Below, piece after piece: positions 31,738-46,929 of a stretch of 64,000 nucleotides of DNA. The translations under genes and the position numbers were made by a program. Under the pieces are notes generated by a model. The model worked only from the letters and a program-made list of their open reading frames with translations. It did no database searches and had not been told where the DNA came from. Source of the DNA: Antennarius striatus (taxonomy: Eukaryota > Chordata > Actinopteri > Lophiiformes > Antennariidae); contig NC_090780.1 in the NCBI RefSeq assembly GCF_040054535.1, positions 13,173,501 to 13,237,500 of the forward strand, given 5' to 3'. Each line of letters begins with the position of its first letter. Position 1 is the first letter of the stretch.

Positions 31738-34700
31738 GGACCCGTTAAACTGCACATCCAGTCACTTTACCATTCATGTAATTCTACTGGTAGGGGCCTG
31801 AGGAGAGGATGAGTCATCGTACTTAGAATTCAGTCTCCAAACCACAGAAACAACTGCCAGTCATTCAGACAACAGGCGCCAGCTTACATTAGTGCCATCT
31901 GTGTGATGTTCAGTGATCTGAGATTTCCTTCAGGCTGCTACATTTGTTCTAAATATAATCTGTGATTTAATATCCAGTGGGGATGCATCATTCAGCTCTT
32001 CCATTTAAACATGTGCATCCACTCACAGATGAGCCATGAGAAACCCACCACACACTTCCTATGAACACACTGCACTGAACATTTTGATAAGGAGATTCTG
32101 TTTGACTCTGAATTCTACCCTGTTGTTGTATTTTCCAAATGGCGAATTTAGTCCCCTTCAATAGGTTGGTGTCGCATGTCATGTGGGTAAACATGGTAAC
32201 ATTATACAGTAGTTCGTGAAAAAGGGGGTATGAACATCCCTGCAGACCTCTTCAATCATTCATCCTGCAGCGGGGCTGCAGAGGGGCAGGTGAAGTTTCA
32301 TACTGCAGTGTCTGTCACAAAAATAGACCGATTTCTGAACAAAAACCACCCCGTGAGATAATTTTGCACACATTTACCAAATTATCATATGAGAACGTGA
32401 TGTAGCAGGTTCACGTAATGATTAATGTCATCGTTACTACTACACAACACGTGTAAGAACTCATCTTTAAAACCACTGTAGCACAAAAGTAGAGGGGAGT
32501 GAGTACAAACCAGAGTGCTCACTCTGCTGAGAGGTTGAGTAGTCAACAAGCCAAATAAGGGTGAAAGCAAAATCCTGCAACACCAAATGTTGGCAGAAGA
32601 AAGTAAGTGTGAGGAACAGGTGCAATAAATACAAATCGCTGGGTGAAAGATTGCTGCTCCACTCCAGTGACTGTGTGGTCCTTAATTTCACCCTCAAGTA
32701 AGCAAAGCTGTGTCATCAGTGTTCCACAGAAAATCCACCCAGCACAATTCCACAGTAGAGTTGGCTGAAGGCTGATTGCAGCATAAACAAATGTCAGGAT
32801 CAGGTCATCATTACGTCAGCTAAGTCACAACTGCACCTCCGCAATCAAAAGTAAAATTTCAAGAAATGTCAGGAGTTTATCCTCTGTTCTTTCACATCTG
32901 TGTGTTAAATATCAATTCACTGATTGTGGTAGCTTAGCCTAAAGGTGGGATGGCTGTGCCAACAGATTCTGCCGGAAAACAGATGCGCTGTGGTTTTGCA
33001 GGAGTTTTCTGACTATATTTTATGAGCTGCTGTCATGTTGCCCAAAACAAACAAAGGAGATATAAACTTTTTGCGAGATTTAGAAGTGATGTATGGGAGT
33101 TTTCATGTGTTCTGACAGTCAGACTGTTTCCAGGCTTCATGCTACTATAAGCATATTGTAATCCTATAGTTATCATACAGACATTACAGTGGTATCAGGT
33201 AGCAACACAATATATTTCTAGAAAGTCAAATTGGTCATTTATCTTTATTTTTAAATGTAACTACAGATTCACTTTACAGGAATATAACAGACAACATTCA
33301 ATCTGAGTCACCGTATTGGAAGGAGACGATAAGAAACAAGATGTGACACAGGGGCTAGGCAAACATAATAGGTCCTTATATAAGATTGCATATATTGAAA
33401 AGAAAGTTATAGCAGTTTTAAACACAAAAATATCAATGACAATATTATTTGTTCAATTAGCAGGTTATTTGTCATCATTTCATTCAGTATTTGTTATAAT
33501 AAACCTCGACAAGACAAATGCGGAACGAGCTCAACATAAGTTTGCTCCTTTATTCACATGTAAGTCAACAACATTCAGAATGTGAGACATTTAATAAAGC
33601 TGTGCATCGCTACATCTGGAGCTGGCTTTTTCAGTTTAATTGTTCTTTGTGTTTTTTTTAAAAGAGAAACCTGAACAAAATGATTTTAAAGCTAAGAAAA
33701 TTTAATTCATTACTATTATCTGTAATGGTGTCATCTCATGCCGTTCTGTGACAACCACTCCTTAAAGCCAAAACCTATGTGTGAATTTGTGAACACATCA
33801 TCTGTATCTCCTGTTATGAATCTACATGTCTAGATCAGATACTGGTGACATAATTTGTGTTAAGATTTTGAGTCTCTAAAATAACTTTTGAAATATTTTA
33901 GCTAAATAACTAAAAAATTGGTTGTGTTTGAAAACTTCAACATTCACATGAACATTTCGGCTGTGCCAGACAACCTGTGTATCGGTTGCATTACAAGCTG
34001 CTATTTCTGACTGTGTTTACGCTGTTGGCCAGGCGGATGGCATTAGCTGCTCTGTTCAGGACCAGGCAGTGACATCAGTGGATGATGACTCTCAGTGTCC
34101 ACTGGGTAATATTTCCCATATGATTTAAGTGACAGAATCATCTTCATGTTACTGGTTAGAATCATACATTTCACATCCTTATAGCTGTAAAAATAAATTA
34201 GGTCTATGGTTGGTTTAAAACTGTCATGCATTCTGTCTTAACTAGAAATGTTATTATAATGTACTTTCTGAACAATTGTGCTTTATGAAAAATTTAGACT
34301 GAAAAACTAATGCTGAGAGTCAATCTGTCAGCGGGGCATCTGATATCAGGAGACACAGCGGCAGAACTGAGAGAGGGCAGAGTGTTGGCATAAAATCACA
34401 TTGTTTAGAGTTCAAGATGAATAAAACATAAAGAGCAAAAAGGAAGAAATGATCTGTATGAGTTTTATTAAATGAGATCAAAGAAAAGTAAAATGTCTGC
34501 AGAAAGGTCATATGCAAGGACAATGTCTCACCAAAAGTGACAAAGAGCGAAAATATCAGCATTGTTCTGTCAACCGTATGTTCTCTAACAGGGACATTAT
34601 ATACGCTGACAGAGCAGAAGATTTTACTAAGCATGTTTTTTCCCCAAAATAGATATTATATGCTGACACATAACAGAACAGACATCCTGTAGCCCATAGT

Positions 34701-35822
34701 TTGGGGTAGAACACAGTGATCATGTCAAGGTTTCATGACAAAGGAGTTCAGCTGCGGTCTGCCTGAGTCATTAAATGATTACATATAGTAAAACAGTTAG
34801 GAAAATAAAGTAGCAATAAAAATGATATGGTAGGTGGCATGTTGAGTTGTGGATGTTTGCTCGACATGTAAATGAGCTTCATCTCATTAACATGTTTAGT
34901 CTTTCAAATCAAAAACCATATCTCTGCAGATCCCACAGGTGATGTTGATGTACCAATAAAGTCCTGGTTGCAGTGGAGCAGCTGTCAGTAAATATCCCTG
35001 ATGATGCTACATGATGCTCTTTAAAAAGACAAACAACAATAACAACAAAAACCTCCACTTCAAAAAGGCACAAATGCATATTAAATATGTTACAATCAAG
35101 GGGTAAATGGTTTTGATCTTTGAATTAGCATCTGAAGATACTGTACTAATATATCTCATTAGTATTAACATAATATGCATTGGTAAATGTTTTATTAATC
35201 ATTTTAGATTTGTGTTGGTGTAAAGAACTAGATCTCAGTTTCACACAACAGCTGTGGTGTGTATGGTCAGTGTAATATGAATATCTGCCTCTGTCTGGTT
35301 TATATGAAATATTGATAGTTATCATCTTTTAAACTACACTGAATCCAAATACAGTAAATAGTAAACCGTAACAAGTAGTCCTGCATATAAGGTTTAAAGA
35401 TATTTTAGCATAATAAATATTTACAAATTCCAAAATTATTGAGATTGAAATCACATTCAAAACTAAAGTAACATAAATTGATAAAATTGCATAAGAGTAA
35501 TTTACACAGTATCATGTCCTGCACAGGTAGACCAAACCAAACAGGAATGTAAAACAGAGCACGTACATGAACATTTCTTGCAGTGATGATCAGTCAGCTC
35601 TGCAAGCTCTGCATAATAATTAGCTCTTATTAAAAGCATCAACTTATTTCCAGCATCTTTAGGGGACTACAGATGAAAACTAGCCTTCTGGCTAATTTTA
35701 GCTTTTTTAACCATGTGAATCAGGTGTTTTATGAAGTTGTATTGTCCCCTTTCAAATAAACTGAACTAATCTTTAAAATATCTGTACCATGTAGTTGTGT
35801 GATCCCCAACACAAAAACCTAA

Positions 35823-35829
<7 letters not shown>

Positions 35830-35920
<91 letters not shown>

Positions 35921-35932
35921 TATATATATATA
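35830..35932. repeat. (TA)n microsatellite, about 100 bp
   Basis: Nearly pure TA dinucleotides with one AAATA interruption, followed by TAATCTG. Located some 500 bp beyond the AMIGO1 stop codon. Confidence 0.97.
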
Positions 35933-36416
35933 ATCTGTACTATTTTTCCCATGATATATTTTCAAGTTGTTGTTTTCTTACCTGCTTTGGTAAATTCTAG
36001 GAGGGCTTGCCAGTAATTTATGGTCTAAGAGACACCATTGAACATTTTCAGACCATTAAGAGAATACAATTCTAGTGAGAAATAATATAATATCATTCAT
36101 GTAGGACACTTACAAAAATGCCTTTATCGATTTCGATATTTCAGGTCACAGATGATTTAAACACATTTCAATGTAATTACTAGAATCATTTGTGGGGTGT
36201 TTGTAGTTTTTTCTAACAAGACATTACACTGACTATTATTTTAGAGGATAGCTTCTACATCAGTAGCACCGGTGGTGTTAGCCAACAAAAGCTATATTTG
36301 GTTTGAAAAATGCTAATTTCTGAATATTACACACACTGACAGCAAGCAAACCTCCGTGGAGCAGTCAAACTGTTTGAGCCATCACGATCTTACCTTGTGT
36401 GCTGTGAGCCGAACCT

Positions 36417-37940
36417 TTACACCATCATGGGGGTATCAGAGCACACAGAGCTGACAGAACCCGTGTCAGACCTCCTTCTCTCCCCCTTGTCCCCATGCCA
36501 CTCCTTGGCTTCGTTACCTATTTGATTCAGCCTCCCGTTCTGCTCCTGCTGGTCCTTGGGTTCCAGGAACGCCACATGTCTGTAGGGGAACCCTGTGCCT
36601 TCCACTCTTTCTGGTCCTGCTTCATCATGTGAGATACTAACAGTTGAAGAGTGAAGGCTGTCCCCAGGGTTGTCCTTTTCCTGACCTGGACAGCAAGCAC
36701 AGCGGCAGGGTGTGAGATAGAGGTAGACAAGAACCATCACAATACTGACCACACACGCTACAAGGGTGGTGTAAGCTGTCTTCAGGTTATCCAGCCCACT
36801 ACTCATGGTGGAATTAAACACCACTACAGTCGCATAAAGTGTTTCATTGAAAGAGTCGCTGGTGGCGTAGCATGTGTAGATTCCAGAGTCCTCGACCTTC
36901 AGTGGCCCGATCTGGAGGCTGCCGTCATGACGCATCACGGCGGTCTTGTGTGCTGGAGACAATGGGACTTCTCCCGGCAGCGACCAGCTCTTCATCATCC
37001 CATTCTGTCTGGTGTCACAGTCCAGGACCAGGAACTGTTCCAGATAGGCTTCCTCATCCATAATTCTGACCTCACTACAGTTCAGATAGACCTCGTTCAG
37101 ATCAGTTATTGTGAGTTTGTGTTTTTGTGGTCCTGGTAACAGACAGGTGTGGCTGAGCCGAAAGTCAACGACAGAGCTGAGCTCCTTGAGGTGCCACCAG
37201 GCCACCACATTATACAGCTCACAGCTGCAGGGCAGCGGGTTGTTATGGAAGTACAGGCCATTCTTGATCCACGCTGGCAAAGCCTGAAGCTCATGGAGAG
37301 GCAGGCTTTTGATTCTGTTGGAAGACACATCCAGCAGTGTGAGGGTTTCCAAGCGACTCCTCTCCCTTACCAGCTCCAACGGGAAGCGTGAGATCTGGTT
37401 CTGACTCAGGTAGAGCCTCTGGAGGCTGAAGAGGCCGGAGAATGCAGAACGATCTATCTGAGAGATGTTGTTGTTGTAAAGCAGCAGCACCTCCAGGTGT
37501 TCCAATGGCTCAAAAATGTTCTCGTCGAGTTGACGGAGGCCGTTGGAGGAAAGGTCCAGGTAACGAATCCTCGTCACGTACACGAACGCTTCAGAGGAGA
37601 GGAAGTTGAGGCCGTTGTGGCTGAGCAGCAGGCTGTGGAGTCTACTGAGTTTGACTGGGGTCCACTCAGCACGTAGCCTGGTGATGGCGTTGTAGCTCAG
37701 GTCCAGGACAGCGGTATATTGAGGAAGAGCAGTTGGTACATTGGTCAGATTCATCCTGGAACAGCTGATGATGTTACTGGCACACACACAAGTCTTCTGG
37801 CAGTTCAGAGGGCTTCCCAGAAATTGTGAATTGACTCTAATTGCCTGAAGTAAAAAAGCCAGGGGTAGAACTGAGATGAAACAGCGTCTCCTGAACACGG
37901 CTCCACTGGCATGGGGGGACATCCACAGTGACCCCCTCAT
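36417..37940 (-). CDS. amigo1: AMIGO1, leucine-rich repeat and Ig-domain adhesion protein
   Basis: Intron-less coding region, 507 residues. AMIGO1 is a type I membrane protein that promotes neurite growth by homophilic adhesion and, in mammals, associates with Kv2.1 channels. The start is taken at ATG 37940 (ACCATGA context, MRGSLWMSPH); the frame runs open a little further but only from a GTG. Domains: signal peptide about 1-38, LRR N-cap with Cys at 47, 51, 53 and 60, LRRs about 73-215 (LHSLLLSHNGLNFLSSEAF, LYLSQNQISRFPLELV), LRR C-cap about 235-290 (NNPLPCSCELYN), one Ig-like domain about 295-378 (Cys308 and Cys357, DSGIYTCYA), TM about 388-410 (TAYTTLVACVVSI...YLYLTPCRC), and a cytosolic tail ending SVSSVCSDTPMMV, close to human SVSSVFSDTPIVV. 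The tail and TM border set it apart from AMIGO2 and AMIGO3. Confidence 0.95.
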   Translation of the reverse strand: MRGSLWMSPHASGAVFRRRCFISVLPLAFLLQAIRVNSQFLGSPLNCQKTCVCASNIISCSRMNLTNVPTALPQYTAVLDLSYNAITRLRAEWTPVKLSRLHSLLLSHNGLNFLSSEAFVYVTRIRYLDLSSNGLRQLDENIFEPLEHLEVLLLYNNNISQIDRSAFSGLFSLQRLYLSQNQISRFPLELVRERSRLETLTLLDVSSNRIKSLPLHELQALPAWIKNGLYFHNNPLPCSCELYNVVAWWHLKELSSVVDFRLSHTCLLPGPQKHKLTITDLNEVYLNCSEVRIMDEEAYLEQFLVLDCDTRQNGMMKSWSLPGEVPLSPAHKTAVMRHDGSLQIGPLKVEDSGIYTCYATSDSFNETLYATVVVFNSTMSSGLDNLKTAYTTLVACVVSIVMVLVYLYLTPCRCACCPGQEKDNPGDSLHSSTVSISHDEAGPERVEGTGFPYRHVAFLEPKDQQEQNGRLNQIGNEAKEWHGDKGERRRSDTGSVSSVCSDTPMMV

Positions 37941-37993
37941 GGTGTCAGGATGACAAACCACAGCCGTCTGGATAACTTCTGAAGGTCACAGAG
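37941..37993 (-). other. amigo1: AMIGO1 5' UTR part of the coding exon
   Basis: On the minus strand CTGTCCTTACAG|CTCTGTGACC provides a strong acceptor, so the coding exon starts at 37993 and a noncoding first exon should lie upstream. Confidence 0.55.
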
Positions 37994-38506
37994 CTGTAAG
38001 GACAGCGATTAACAAATCAGTGCCTCTCACGCTGGATTCAAACAACAGCTGTGATGCTTTGTTTGAGGTAATGCAGATTATATCAAAGTGAACAGGACTT
38101 AATGTTTTGATGCATTAAAACTGGAAGGCTTCTGCAGAGGTATTTATAGACATGAAGCATCACGGGGATACAGTACCCCAATACTATAAATTGCCCTACT
38201 GGCACAAAGAGAGGCTATTTCATTATTACTGTCAATGCGACAGCGTACGATTATATTTATATATAATGTAAAAGCAAACTTCTCCTCAGCAGACACAAAT
38301 AAAGCAACAATTTTTATTGATAGTTAAGGTTAACCAGTGATAGATATCCGTAGGGCAACATTGATACGTTTTATTTTTTAACTGACAGCCCTCTGATTAT
38401 TAAGCAACAGCAGAGATTAAGGATATTCACTTTGCAGCTGCACGGTGTTAACAGTATGAAAGTCAATTCTGATTCATTTCCCACTAAAACACACACTAAC
38501 ACACAC

Positions 38507-38611
<105 letters not shown>

Positions 38612-39064
38612 AACGATGTGGAGCAGTGCTCAACTCAAACACACTGCAGTGTTTCACACATATGACGTTAAAGCTTGCGTCTCATAATTTGTGCTGTAGG
38701 AAAGCTGTTTTAACATATCACTGTGGATTGGGAAAAAAAAAGAAAGATTCCATTCTTTGTGATCTAAATGACTCCAGCACCAAACTGGAGTGTTTAGATT
38801 CGACTGGGACGCGTTAAATGCTCCAGTCACACCACTGCTTTACATGCTCAGAAAGTTATGGCTGGTCGATCAGAACACACTCAGCGAAGCATCTCCATTA
38901 ATGTGGAATTAAAATAATTCCACGCATAGTTTTCTATTTAAAAACATTAAAAGACTGTTTGACATTGAATTCGCGTCCAGCGTCCAACTGCGCTCTTCGG
39001 AAACCTCCACAGTGTGCGTGATGTTGGTCCCGCTCCGCGTCCCGCCTGCTGGTTATTCCCTTAC

Positions 39065-39141
39065 CTAGAGTGAAGGTCCGGACACAGACCGTGGGGACTG
39101 AACACGGGTCCGCGTCATCCTCCGTGGATTCTCCGTGGATC

Positions 39142-39173
<32 letters not shown>

Positions 39174-39250
39174 GGGGTGTCTGCGGTCCTGACCGGTGAG
39201 GAAACGCGACCATCTGATAGTTGATCGGAGAGGGGGGTGTCACACCTCCT
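39065..39250 (-). other. amigo1: Probable noncoding first exon of AMIGO1, containing (CTG)10
   Basis: The minus strand reads CACTCTAG|GTAAGGG, a consensus donor at 39064. Upstream on the transcript lie GC-rich sequence and a (CTG)10 run (plus strand (CAG)10, 39143-39172). The upstream limit is a guess. Confidence 0.45.
39143..39172. repeat. (CAG)10 / (CTG)10 trinucleotide repeat
   Basis: Ten uninterrupted CAG units on the plus strand, read as CTG in the direction of AMIGO1 transcription. Confidence 0.95.
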
Positions 39251-39682
39251 CTCCACCCGCCCTCATCTCACTCCCCTTGTTTACATGACACACTGTAAAC
39301 AACACAAATGTCCATTTTAGACATTAAAGTGTTGAATGTGAGTTTTTACGTTTTTCTCTCAGCTGATCATGGATTGCATTTAAAAAAAAAAATCTGACAG
39401 CTGTAAAATAAAGTCAGCTACAGCATTTGGATCTTATTCTTATGCAGTATGATAAATATGTATGGAAGTGTGACTAAAGTAAACTTTAACACCCCAACAG
39501 GACTGGTTTTTAGTTTCATCCCCTTTATATCACCCTCTCTTGATAGATTTTTTTTTTCCAAAGAGACAAAATGGTGGTGTAATTGTTTTTCTTTGAATGA
39601 CTCACTCAGTGTGAGGATGACTCCAATGACGCAGGCCTTCCTCCTGGTTCAACTTGATCATTTGGTGAAGGACAGGACACAC

Positions 39683-41547
<1,865 letters not shown>

Positions 41548-41555
41548 GTAATTAC

Positions 41556-42191
41556 TATGAGCGAGTACACCACTATCTGTATCTGTAGCTGTTCAACCAA
41601 CTAGAATATCTGTATCTGTACTCGGAATGGGCGGGGCTTAAACCGGAAGTTGGTGTGGTTTGACCAGAAATGGGTGGGGCTTAAATCGCTACATTATTTT
41701 AAGTCTAAAATTGATATGGATTGATAACAAGTTACTATATGTATTGTTTATTTTAAAACTATTTACTGAACAGCCTCCAAATTGAGATTCGATTCGATGT
41801 TTTTGATCACAAAAGTAAGAGAACTATTTACAGAATAAGTTTTTTATGGAACTGAGTCAGGACATGAATATTCTCAAGTCTATGAATGACTATTTACCGA
41901 AGAGCCTCAGAATTGAGATTCAACGCTTTTGATCACAATAGTAAAGGAACTATATGTAGAACGAGTAAACACAAAGTGCATTAATGAAGTGCATGCAATA
42001 GGAAATTATCAACTAGGAAGTATGCATGAACAAGAATTGTCATACAGTACTGTACTTAACAAAACTTTTTTTTCAGTTTAATTTTTTTTACAAAATAAAA
42101 TTGTCTTTTATTCAATTATTTATTTTTAGCACCTACTGTTCTTGCCATTTTTTTTCTCATAAAGTTAAACAATGTTGATTGCGATGAGTGA

Positions 42192-42276
<85 letters not shown>

Positions 42277-42695
42277 CACGCTATTTCTCAGTATAGAAAG
42301 TATAGAATTATTAATTTGAACAGTTTAGAACAAACAGATTAAAAAAAGACGAGTGGCGGCGGTGGTTAAATGCACACGTACGTGCAACAAAAAAACAACA
42401 AGAAAGTTCACCAAACACCGAAAAAGAGGCAAGCTGAAGAAAACCTAAGAAGGACGTGAGCTGCGGTGAAGCCGTAGGGATGAGTCTGCGTGTGCCGGAG
42501 AGTGGGACAGGGAACCTCTAGCAGCAGTCTGTGGGGAGGGGCGGGAAGTATGTGTGACTGGCCAATCACAGAGCGAGAAAAGAGTCGGGATGATTTTCCT
42601 TCACGAGTATTAACAGGTTTATTCGTATCGTACTCGTCAAAAATGCGTTATCCGTACCGGATACTCGTATGAAACGACTATCCGGCTCAACCCTA
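41556..42695. mobile_element. Non-autonomous hAT-like DNA element, about 1.1 kb
   Basis: Flanked by near-identical 8-bp words GTAATTAC (41548-41555) and CTAATTAC (42696-42703), the duplication length of hAT elements. The right end, read inward, is TAGGGTTGAGCCGGATAGTC followed by ACGAGTATCCGGTACGGATA-type words; the left end TATGAGCGAGTACACC is a weaker counterpart. Internally a near-tandem GGGCGGGGCTTAAACCGGAAG / GGGTGGGGCTTAAATCG pair (41630-41690) and a (TG)n run at 42190-42273. No transposase frame. Confidence 0.55.
42190..42273. repeat. (TG)n microsatellite
   Basis: About 80 bp of TG dinucleotides inside the hAT-like element. Confidence 0.97.
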
Positions 42696-43710
42696 CTAAT
42701 TACCATTCATTACCAGACTCTCTCCCTTTCTCTCTCTCACACACACAAGAGAAACAAGTACTGTAAGTTATGTTTCTTCTGCTGTACAGTATAACATTGT
42801 TCTGATCAAAAAATTTTTTTGACCACTTTCTGTTAGAAAACCATGGGTATGTTACCATTTAAACCACAGAAAGAGTCAATATGAAACAAATGCAGTATAA
42901 TTTGACAGTAAATTTATCCTATGTCTGAGACATCTTATTGCTTTCTACTGCAGAGCGCTACTGTTATCTGAAATGACGACACATCGTTGATATAGTCATC
43001 TTTATATCAAATACAGATCCTGGAAGTTGAACAAAACTCACATACATTAAAAAAAAAGCTGTTGCCTAATTTGATTGCTTTTGAACCAATAGAACTAATG
43101 GGCTTTGGACTGAAATCAACAGACAGGCTGGGTAGCTGTGAATTACAAAAAGGCCAATTAATGTTATGCTGGCTTGGATCCTAAAAAAGATTAATATTTC
43201 TGCACAACAAACACAAAAATGATGCAACCTTTGCTTTATCAAAGTCCAAATGATTGATACTACAGGTGAATGGCTCTTACTGGATGTATTACACCCAATG
43301 ACATCATTTAAATGACTGTCTTGACACGTGTGATTTTTGTAACACAACAAGTTATACATACGTGTTCCCTGTTGTCACAACAGGCCTTTAACAAGCAAGA
43401 TTTAAGCAGATGTGCTTTCGATTGGGTGGTATCAGATAGCTGGGTAGGTTTAGACAGTAGCCTGGTGGATGGCTGTTCTGCTCTCTTTACAGTCCTCTAG
43501 TGAATTATGAATGAGCTACAGCTCTGGGACATTGACAGCAGATTAGTGTCAAACCCAACCATCTCATAGCACGCCATCAGGAAGAAAACATCAGTCTCTG
43601 TCTGACAAAAACACCTGCTTTGCTCCCAGCTAAGAAAATGTGATTTGTTTGTTGTATAAGAGCACGTGCTGAACATGAGTGTGTGTTGACAATGATCCAT
43701 ATTGACATCA

Positions 43711-43713
43711 ATT

Positions 43714-43775
<62 letters not shown>
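43711..43775. repeat. (AATC)n microsatellite
   Basis: About fifteen AATC tetranucleotide units in an uninterrupted row. Confidence 0.95.
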
Positions 43776-43776
<1 letters not shown>

Positions 43777-43789
43777 GTTCTGACTTCAC

Positions 43790-45470
43790 AGAAAAATAGA
43801 CACCAAACAAAATAAAACATCCAACAGTAAGAATAATATAACTAAATATTAAAATAATTGTATAAAAAGTGCAGAGTAAAGCGATGGTTAAAAAGGTGAT
43901 GTAGTTGTGTGTCATCAACGTATGAACAATATTGACAAGGGGAGGCATATAGTTAGAAACCAGCACAGGGCCAAGGACAGCTCCCTGGGGTACACCACAC
44001 TTTACGGCTGAGAAAACCAAAGTGATGTTCCTGTAAAGAACCCATTGAGTCCTATTATATAGATATGAATGACAGTAGGAAGGCCTCGTCCCCTGAATAC
44101 CAATATGTCTGAACCATAACATTGAAGTATGCTATGGTCCAGACAGTGTCAAAGGTTGCACTCAAGTCGAGAAACAGTACCAGAGATGTTGAATTAGAAT
44201 CTGCAGTAATTAATAGATTGGTGACTACCGGAGTTGGGTGGGTTTCAGTGGAACGACAAGATCAAAAGCCCTACTGAAATGTGACAAAGAGAGTATTGCT
44301 AGATAGACCGACAGTAAATTGGTTAGCAACAGCCCCTTCAAGGAGTTTCAACATGAAAAGAAGACTTGGGATTGGCATGTAGTTGTTTACGATTAGTGCG
44401 TCAGTGTCATGCTTCTTAACCAGTTGTTTGAAAAATAGCTGACTTGAATTCACAGCTTCCCCAGCCTGTCTGTTGAAGGCATTGATCCCATAGAATGTGA
44501 CAATTTAATGGTATGAAGAATAGAACTAGTTAAGACTGGAAAAAATCTTTAAAGAGGTTAGAGGGCATGGGATCCAGAATGCATGTTGTCAGTTTAGAGG
44601 CAGTTAGCAGGTTGATTAGGAGACCAGATAAAGGAAACTCAAGCTCTGAGAGACTGCAGTTGATCTGAGCTCATTGTTAACAGCCTGAGGAGAAGGTGCA
44701 CTTGTGAAATTATCTTGAATAGAGTCAGGCTTATTTGCGAAGAAGGTTAAAAAGTCATTAACAGTAAATTAAGAGACACTGGCAGAGGTATTCCGCATTA
44801 GTCTAGCAATACGATCAAATAGAAACTTGGAATTGTGTTTTTATTGTTAATCAGATGATAGAAATAAGTTATTGTAGCAGCAGAAAGTGCATGTTTTTTA
44901 TTTCTAAAACTCTACACCTAAGCAGTTAATTTTATGCAACATCTGTACTCAAATTTTCTACAGATCTGTTTAAGAGCACAATTTTCATTTGAAAATCTTT
45001 GTTTTGATTTCAGCCGAGTGTGTTTCTAGTTTTAAGAGGAGCAATGGAGAATCTGAACAGTCATTTACATGCAAGTAGAAATCACATCATCTTTAACAAG
45101 CAACTGTAGGAATTGAGAGACTTCAGACTTAAAAAAAAAAAAATCAGGATTTTGCTTAGGCGGTCTGTAAATGGTTACTGCAAAAAAGTATTTTTCTAGT
45201 AACCACAGCTTAATATTCAAAGGTTGAGAAATTATCCAAAGCATAATTGGTGCTGTAAGCATGTTAGAATAAATTGATGCTAGTCCACCTCCTTTCTTGC
45301 CATGTCTGGCAGAAAAAAAAAGTTATATTCTGGAGGGGAAACCTCTATAAATGTTGCAGCTACAATGGATAATATCCAGCATTCAGTAAGAAATAAATGA
45401 TTTTATTGAGAGATAATAATCATTAATGTAAAAGTGAAAAGTTTAGTTGCAGTGAGCAGGAGTTTTGGTC
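43790..45470 (-). mobile_element. Degraded L2/CR1-like LINE, reverse orientation
   Basis: On the minus strand, pieces of a non-LTR polyprotein appear in order: an endonuclease fragment with VTIYRPPKQNPDF and a following FLQLLVKDD (45262-45065), then reverse transcriptase fragments with a LVLFLDLSATFDTV-like motif near 44190 and HSYLYNRTQWV...KCGVPQGAVLGPVL (44122-43930). The PQG-VLGP motif and IYRPP motif place it in the L2/CR1/Rex1 group. Frames are broken throughout; it abuts the (AATC)n tract on its 3' side, which may be its tail. Confidence 0.7.
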
Positions 45471-46920
45471 ATCAGGATTTATTGCACAGTGAACATTTAA
45501 GAGATTCTTATGATGTGCATCAGTTCCTTTGGATGTAAACCTCCCGGTGTCTCTGTATGTGGTTCTCACAGGGCCGTCAAAATTACTCAGAACATTACAT
45601 ACATCTGCACAGGGCTCAGATGGCGTGCTGTTTGACTGTCAATAGCAAGAGAAGCCTTGGCGAGGTGCAAGGTCAACGTTTGTAGATAAAAAGCAGGACC
45701 CATCCTGGGAAGATGAGACCATCAGATTTAAAAATCCAAGGTCTATTTAAAATTGGCAAAATTGTCATTAAAGAGGATATTATTACTGCTGCAGGAGCCC
45801 TTAACCAAGAATAACTATAATAATAAAGAATTAAAGATAATTATTCTGCTTCAATGATGTTTTTATTTAATTCTTTAGAATTATTAAAGGAACAGATTAA
45901 CATGAAAGATCATTTGGATGTCAGGGATAAATTACATGACCCCCAGGACTTGAAGTATCCATGTGTATTTCTAGTAGTGTTGTATCAGATCGGCATATTC
46001 CTTTAAAGCCATGGAGAGAAGAGGAACAATCCCAGAAATAATAGAACTGTCTTGTGTGTGAAAAGCACATACATTCTCTCTATTGGAGAAGAATACAAAA
46101 TCTTAGTTACAGATTAGCAGTTGCAGTTTTGTGATGACCCATCCAATCTGCCTGTCTTTAGGCTGCCTGTGTGAATACATTTGTCTTCAAAGGTACCACG
46201 ACTGTTGCTCACTTGTTGTTCTGCATTCAGAAACAGCCATATCATCCTCTCCATCTGACAGATGACAGAAAATCTCCCTGTTGCCTCTCTCTTCTTGGTA
46301 CATTTGTGTCGTTCTTATGTTGCTATATTCAGTTGAGTGTTCCTATATAACTACAAGGAAAATAATGTAAAATTATTCAATACCAAATGACAGAAATACT
46401 GCTGCCACCTCTGTTCCGGTGGGTAAAGCAGGCGATTACAGTCACATCCACTACACAGTGGACACACTGCCACCATCTGGCACAGCCTGAATGTTCAGAC
46501 CTGCTGTAAGAAGGTTTGCTGAGTTCTGTCTGGAGAACTTTACTGAGTAAAATTCAGAACCAAACCCAATAATCAACATGAGGGACACTAGACCTTATGT
46601 TCATTGTTTCAACAAGCAGACTACGGCTATGAAAAATGTTAATGGTTTGGGTAGAAAAATATATGTTTTTTGCAAAGCCTATATCAGTTATATAGATTTT
46701 CTTACACACATGTTTCTTGTTTTATTTGAATGCATTTCATGAAGAAACGGAAACTTTGAGAAATGGCATTTTATTTCTGAGCTTTAATTATTCAGTACAT
46801 TAAGTCATGCATTGTTCATTGACTGACAGTGATCTAATCCCTGACATGTTGAACACAAAGTTGAATTGGGGGAAGTGTTCTTGATGATTTGATTAATGTA
46901 GCCACAAGAGGACACAAGCC
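45471..46920. other. Intergenic stretch with no recognised gene
   Basis: AT-rich sequence; nothing identifiable on either strand. Confidence 0.55.
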
Positions 46921-46929
46921 AGTGTCTTA

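Larger units (their letters stand above)
28491..36416. other. Intergenic region between RBM15 and AMIGO1
   Basis: Holds a SINE fragment (30722-30850), two CTCF-like motifs and a long (TA)n tract. The 3' UTR of AMIGO1 should occupy some part next to 36416, but I cannot fix its end. The interval 28700-29100 has higher GC content and an unremarkable minus-strand open frame; it could hold a conserved exon that I do not recognise. Confidence 0.5.

Noticed and set aside
37941..37961. Longer AMIGO1 start, seven codons upstream
   Set aside because: The upstream codon is GTG. The ATG at 37940 has a good context and leads into the signal peptide.
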